Made by a program: the position numbers and the translations under genes. Positions 12,871 to 12,956 of a DNA stretch of 12,956 bases are shown here, in pieces. The stretch spans positions 1 to 12,956 of the forward strand of contig CAYOVG010000195.1 in NCBI GenBank assembly GCA_964407285.1, given 5' to 3'. The DNA is from CAYOVG01 sp964407285 (GTDB lineage: Bacteria > Desulfobacterota > Syntrophobacteria > Syntrophobacterales > Syntrophobacteraceae). The notes below the pieces were generated by a model. That model searched no databases and was not told the DNA's origin. It saw nothing but the letters and a program-made list of their open reading frames with translations. The stretch's first letter is position 1; the number at the start of each line of letters is the position of its first letter.

Positions 12871-12956
12871 AACCCGTAACCCGTAACCCGCAACCCGCAA
12901 CGCGCAACCCGAAGGCAACCCCCAACTCGCAACCCGCACCCCGCAACTCGCAACTC
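12871..12956. repeat. heptanucleotide tandem repeat tract (AACCCGC-type)
   Basis: Six in-register 7-bp units (AACCCGT, AACCCGT, AACCCGC, AACCCGC, AACGCGC, AACCCGA) occupy 12871-12912. After a 4-bp interruption, five more (AACCCCC, AACTCGC, AACCCGC, ACCCCGC, AACTCGC) run from 12917 to 12951, and a partial unit meets the window edge. Each unit keeps AAC at its start with changes at positions 3, 4 and 7. The tract continues out of the window. Confidence 0.92.

Overview
The window is GC-rich, and every gene I can support lies on the minus strand. It comes from a Gram-negative bacterium, shown by the TonB-dependent outer-membrane receptor and the periplasmic binding protein. Gene style and layout (rsmE followed by a zinc-ribbon/acidic protein, a long hybrid kinase, tandem-repeat-rich DNA) suggest a deltaproteobacterium/Desulfobacterota relative. 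That placement is inference; there is no rRNA or marker gene to confirm it. Ten Ns at 12186-12195 show this is a draft scaffold.

Layout in transcription order (right to left). 12657-12956: a non-coding stretch with a 7-bp repeat tract and a nested inverted repeat. 12656-11762: rsmE (16S rRNA m3U1498 methyltransferase), split by the N gap and carrying a low-complexity insert. 11765-7881: overlapping rsmE by ATGA, a protein of about 1294 residues with an N-terminal four-cysteine zinc ribbon and an otherwise very acidic, repetitive, probably disordered body; function unknown. 7763-5517: TonB-dependent receptor. 5481-4504: periplasmic substrate-binding protein of the ABC_sub_bind type. 4488-1381: hybrid histidine kinase with HAMP, HisKA, HATPase_c and two receiver domains. 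1381-800: a MoxR-type AAA+ ATPase that overlaps the kinase (TGATG) and loses homology after about 194 codons. 799-1: a DDE transposase segment running off the left edge and, unusually, in the same open frame as moxR.

The last four genes form one tight run (gaps of 35 and 15 nt, then an overlap). Read together they suggest an outer-membrane receptor feeding a ligand to a periplasmic binding protein, which reports to a membrane histidine kinase with two phospho-acceptor receivers and a coupled MoxR chaperone. No ABC permease or ATPase and no DNA-binding response regulator is present, so a sensing role for the binding protein is more likely than transport. This functional link is inference from gene order.

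The most striking property is how many unrelated genes contain in-frame tandem repeats: a 255-bp Gly-Thr-Ala-type minisatellite and a 4 x 15-bp array in the kinase, a 27-bp duplication in the moxR core, a 144/147-bp duplication in the acidic protein, a low-complexity insert in rsmE, and a long Arg/Pro-rich extension ahead of the receptor signal peptide. This genome appears prone to tandem expansion, kept in frame.
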